NCBI RefSeq assembly: GCF_902364365.1
Contig: NZ_CABJDN010000006.1
Location: forward strand, 62,001-126,000
Direction: 5' to 3'
Length of the DNA stretch: 64,000 nt
Source: Bacteroides intestinalis
GTDB lineage: Bacteria; Bacteroidota; Bacteroidia; Bacteroidales; Bacteroidaceae
The translations under genes were made by a program, and so were the position numbers. The notes beneath the pieces were generated by a model. That model worked only from the letters and a program-made list of their open reading frames with translations. It was not told where the DNA came from and searched no databases. Positions 63,589 through 64,000 of the stretch are shown here, piece after piece. How positions within the stretch are numbered: the first letter of the stretch is position 1; each line of letters opens with the position of its first letter.

Positions 63589-63999
63589 TTAAATAGACTT
63601 GTTCTGCAATAGCCATTTCCAGGCTGGCACAACACTGATTTGCTTACTTTCTCGTACGATAACTGTCTCTTCATCCTTGGTGATGATAAGCAGATTGGTA
63701 CATCCGGTTGCAGTTGAAGCTTCCAGAATTCCGCCAATCTCTCTTTCGCGAGTATTTTCATCTGACATATCCCAGGTTACTTGTATCAGTTGCACTACGG
63801 CATCATTGCGTTGGAGTACAAAATCACATTCACCATTACTCTGGTAATAAGAAATCTTATCTGAGGGTAATTTTGTCCGATTCAGTTGCATGAAAACAGT
63901 ATTCTCTAAATTTTTTCCGTTATCATTACTTTGCGGCAGGAGTACTGCACCCCGTATGCCGTTGTCTATACAGTAATACTTATCGAGTGATTTTTGTTC
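63589..63999 (-). CDS. DUF4143-type AAA ATPase, C-terminal fragment (5' end outside window)
   Basis: The frame is open to the window edge; the ATG at 63891 is internal. The visible 136 residues include SLDKYYCIDNGIRGAVLLPQ, LENTVFMQLNR and ISYYQSNGECDFVLQRND, then LIQVTWDMSDENTREREIGG. This is the C-terminal, restriction-endonuclease-like half of the ATPases with a DUF4143 domain (E-x-D-F and Q-V motifs). Such proteins are widespread in Bacteroides, often near mobile or toxin-like genes; their function is unclear. The AAA domain lies beyond position 64000. Confidence 0.82.
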   Translation of the reverse strand, partial: EQKSLDKYYCIDNGIRGAVLLPQSNDNGKNLENTVFMQLNRTKLPSDKISYYQSNGECDFVLQRNDAVVQLIQVTWDMSDENTREREIGGILEASTATGCTNLLIITKDEETVIVRESKQISVVPAWKWLLQNKSI

Positions 64000-64000
64000 C

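Noticed and set aside
1..64000. CRISPR array
   Set aside because: No regularly spaced direct repeats were seen; the repeats present are inverted and isolated.

Overview
This window looks like a chromosomal segment of a gut Bacteroides or a close relative. The reasons are a SusC/SusD pair, many exported glycoside hydrolases, lipoproteins with a Cys lipobox, a fused FeoA-FeoB, DUF4468, DUF4369 and DUF6057 proteins, and promoters of the Bacteroidales type (-33 TTTG, 19-21 bp spacer, -7 TAnnTTTG) instead of sigma70-type boxes. The species cannot be fixed from the sequence alone.

Layout. 1-8.2 kb is housekeeping: the 3' end of a sensor kinase, a TonB-dependent receptor overlapping a PAP2 phosphatase, tilS, feoAB with its small Cys-rich partner, and tRNA-Cys(GCA) with a strong terminator. 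8.3-14.5 kb is accessory: a frameshifted repeat-protein relic and a 1931-aa DUF4011/SF1 helicase with a Vsr-like nuclease domain, a candidate defence gene. 14.7-24.3 kb holds an SLC13/TrkA-C permease, a TlpA-like thioredoxin, a methyltransferase, a cluster of eroded sensor kinases, and single genes (VOC enzyme, DUF4468 protein, metallo-beta-lactamase-fold protein, pirin, D-2-hydroxyacid dehydrogenase). 24.3-24.8 kb is non-coding with two nested inverted repeats in front of a FadL-like porin.

26.2-39.4 kb is a minus-strand block. SusC, SusD, a surface lipoprotein and a chitinase-type GH18 form a compact utilisation locus. Below a hairpin follow four genes: a DUF4369 lipoprotein, a DUF6057 membrane protein and a beta-propeller lipoprotein with one CxxCH haem motif, coupled by ATGA overlaps, then a DcaP-like porin. 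40.1-42.1 kb is a queuosine operon (YhhQ-type transporter, queC, queF) with a textbook promoter and a leader closely resembling a preQ1-I riboswitch that overlaps the Shine-Dalgarno.

42.2-62.7 kb is a polysaccharide-degradation cluster without SusCD in the window: a sensor kinase with a periplasmic-binding-protein-like sensor, GH88, GH43, GH97, a serine esterase-like protein, a TlpA-like lipoprotein, a GH28-like beta-helix protein, GH95, a second GH43 followed by a broken F5/8C domain, and, divergently, a 1296-aa heparinase II/III-type lyase. GH88 plus lyase/GH28 functions point to a uronic-acid-containing, fucosylated or L-galactosylated and arabinosylated or xylosylated glycan. The window ends with a small HTH/coiled-coil protein and the C-terminal part of a DUF4143-type ATPase.

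No CRISPR array, rRNA, insertion sequence or integrase gene was seen.
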